6,529 bases of DNA from Bacteroidales bacterium (GTDB lineage: Bacteria > Bacteroidota > Bacteroidia > Bacteroidales > CAIWKO01), in contig JALOBU010000046.1 of assembly GCA_023228145.1 (NCBI GenBank), forward strand, positions 1 through 6,529. The letters run 5' to 3'. Below, one piece after another: positions 5,153 to 6,529 of this stretch (its first letter is position 1; each line of letters begins with the position of its first letter). Made by a program: the position numbers and the translations under genes. The notes beneath the pieces were generated by a model that saw only the letters and a list, made by a program, of their open reading frames with translations, did no database searches and was not told the origin of the DNA.

Positions 5153-6430
5153 ATGAACGAAGATTTGCTTCATTACATCTGGAGGTTTCAGCGCCTTTGT
5201 CCTAATTTACACACAACTGAAAACATCTCAATTTCAGTTGAATACCCCGGTCTGCCCAATCACGATGCCGGACCTGATTTTACACAGGCAAAAATACGTA
5301 TCGGTACAACTCTTTGGGCAGGAAATATTGAAATTCACCTGAATTCATCAGACTGGTACTCGCACAGGCATTTTTTAAACAAAGCTTATAAGAACATTAT
5401 TTTACACGTGGTATATAACCATGACAGAGATATTTTCGATGTTTCAGGGAACCTCATCCCTACCCTGGAACTTAAGAACTTTATGAATGAACACATCCTT
5501 GAAAACTATAAACGTTTTTCGGCCAATAAAAACAACATACCTTGTCAGAGCCTGTTAAAAAATATTGATTCTTTTAAAATATTTGCATGGCTCGAAAGCC
5601 AGGCAGTTGAAAGATTAAAATATAAGTCCGGGCATATTAAATCCAGTTTGAGCAAAACCACCAACGACTGGGAACAGGTTATTTACGAATTGCTGGCCGG
5701 GAATTTTGGGTTTAATGTCAATGCTGTCCCTTTCGAAATGCTTGCTAAATCGCTGGCATTTAAGTTGTTTGCCAAACACAAAAACCATCTTTTTCAGATT
5801 GAAGCCTTATTGTTCGGACAAGCTGGCATGTTGAATGATAATTTCACCGATGCGTATCCTGCAAACCTTAAAAAGGAATATGAATACCTTAGAAAAAAAT
5901 ATAAAATCCATCCCGTTGAAAAACATTTGTGGAAATTTTTAAGAATACGCCCCGGAAATTTTCCCACCATTCGCATTGCACAATTTGCTTCTTTTATTTC
6001 CAAAACAGACAACTTATGTTCAAAAATTATCGAAAAAGAAACTCCGGATGATTTTTACAAACTGATGAATGTGCATTGTTCCGAATATTGGGAAACCCAT
6101 TACCTTTTTGACATCCCGTCTGTTAAAAAAGCCAAGCCTTTAGGCAGGGCAGCCATGAATCTGATTATCATCAACACCATAGTGCCTTTTATGTTTGTTT
6201 ACGGGAAAGAAAAATCCATGCCGCATATCTGCGACAGGGCTCTGGATTTATTATCCGGATTGCCCCCCGAAAAAAACCATATTGTGAAACATTTTGAATC
6301 CTCTGGCTTTAAACCGCAAAATGCCCTGCAAACCCAGGCTTTGATACAACTATATAAAAATTATTGCCAGGCTAAAAAATGTTTGCACTGCGCTATTGGC
6401 GATGCTGTATTAACCCAAATTCCGCATTAA
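5153..6430 (+). CDS. DUF2851 family protein
   Basis: This 425-residue protein is recognised as the Bacteroidota family DUF2851 from its start NEDLLHYIWRFQRL, the N-terminal block PNHDAGPDF (35-43) and NIEIHLNSSDW (58-68), and the Cys-containing tail (C405, C410, C413, in the NYCQAKKCLHCAIG segment). No signal peptide or convincing membrane helix is seen, so it is probably cytoplasmic. The function is not established. D42 in GPDF, followed 18 residues later by E60-I-H62, resembles the D...ExK/H arrangement of PD-(D/E)XK nucleases; this is inference. An upstream in-frame TTG (5150) directly abuts the ATG at 5153. I chose the ATG because it gives the usual start of the family. It is transcribed divergently from the zapA cluster, stands alone in the window, and is followed by an inverted repeat. 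Confidence 0.9.
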   Translation: MNEDLLHYIWRFQRLCPNLHTTENISISVEYPGLPNHDAGPDFTQAKIRIGTTLWAGNIEIHLNSSDWYSHRHFLNKAYKNIILHVVYNHDRDIFDVSGNLIPTLELKNFMNEHILENYKRFSANKNNIPCQSLLKNIDSFKIFAWLESQAVERLKYKSGHIKSSLSKTTNDWEQVIYELLAGNFGFNVNAVPFEMLAKSLAFKLFAKHKNHLFQIEALLFGQAGMLNDNFTDAYPANLKKEYEYLRKKYKIHPVEKHLWKFLRIRPGNFPTIRIAQFASFISKTDNLCSKIIEKETPDDFYKLMNVHCSEYWETHYLFDIPSVKKAKPLGRAAMNLIIINTIVPFMFVYGKEKSMPHICDRALDLLSGLPPEKNHIVKHFESSGFKPQNALQTQALIQLYKNYCQAKKCLHCAIGDAVLTQIPH

Positions 6431-6434
6431 GAAT

Positions 6435-6457
6435 TTTCTAATGCGTAGCATTAGGAA
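6435..6457 (+). terminator. Inverted repeat downstream of the DUF2851 gene, possible transcription end
   Basis: CTAATGC (6438-6444), a GTA loop and GCATTAG (6448-6454) form a perfect 7-bp stem. Adding TTT/GAA with one G-U pair extends it to 10 bp. It starts 5 bp after the stop codon, a typical place for a terminator. No T-run follows on either strand and the stem is AT-rich, so termination is uncertain. It could equally be a dispersed palindromic repeat or an mRNA-stabilising hairpin. The rest of the tail up to 6529 is AT-rich with no recognisable gene. Confidence 0.35.
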
Positions 6458-6529
6458 TAAATAAGTATAATTAACTGTTTTTAAATAATTTATAATGTAA
6501 ATTTTTAATACGGAATCGACAAAGTAAAT

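Overview
The window looks like a low-GC chromosomal segment from the phylum Bacteroidota, probably near Bacteroidales. Four things point that way. The first is a DUF2851-type protein. The second is the gene order small coiled-coil protein, zapA, structured RNA, rny (RNase Y). The third is a near-perfect Bacteroidota promoter (TTTG, 21 bp, TAATTTTG) ahead of that cluster. The fourth is that most starts lack a clear Shine-Dalgarno sequence. No tRNA, rRNA, CRISPR array or insertion sequence was seen.

Layout. At the left edge (109-432, plus strand) is what appears to be the C-terminal end of a polytopic membrane glycosyltransferase. It has no start codon, and an in-frame stop lies just upstream. 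It runs into the minus-strand cluster with overlapping stop codons at 429-432. From there to 5030 everything is on the minus strand. In transcription order this is: a 95-residue coiled-coil protein (5030-4743), ZapA (4721-4431), a roughly 205-nt RNA that folds like 6S RNA (4407-4200), RNase Y (4161-2617), a metallo-beta-lactamase-fold hydrolase (2543-1845), a Nudix hydrolase (1838-1395), and a cytoplasmic protein built from about ten 25-26-residue YD-like repeats (1361-429). On the plus strand, divergent from this cluster, is a DUF2851 protein (5153-6430), followed by a strong inverted repeat and about 70 bp with nothing else recognisable.

How the genes work together. The first half of the minus-strand cluster combines cell division (ZapA and a possible ZapB-like partner) with global RNA control (6S RNA acting on RNA polymerase, RNase Y acting in mRNA decay). 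The zapA-6S linkage recalls zapA-ssrS in gammaproteobacteria. The second half (hydrolase, Nudix, repeat protein) is tightly spaced and looks like a separate small operon with a housecleaning or unknown role. The most interesting items are the 6S-like RNA, the repeat protein with no export signal, and a possible nuclease-like motif in the DUF2851 protein.
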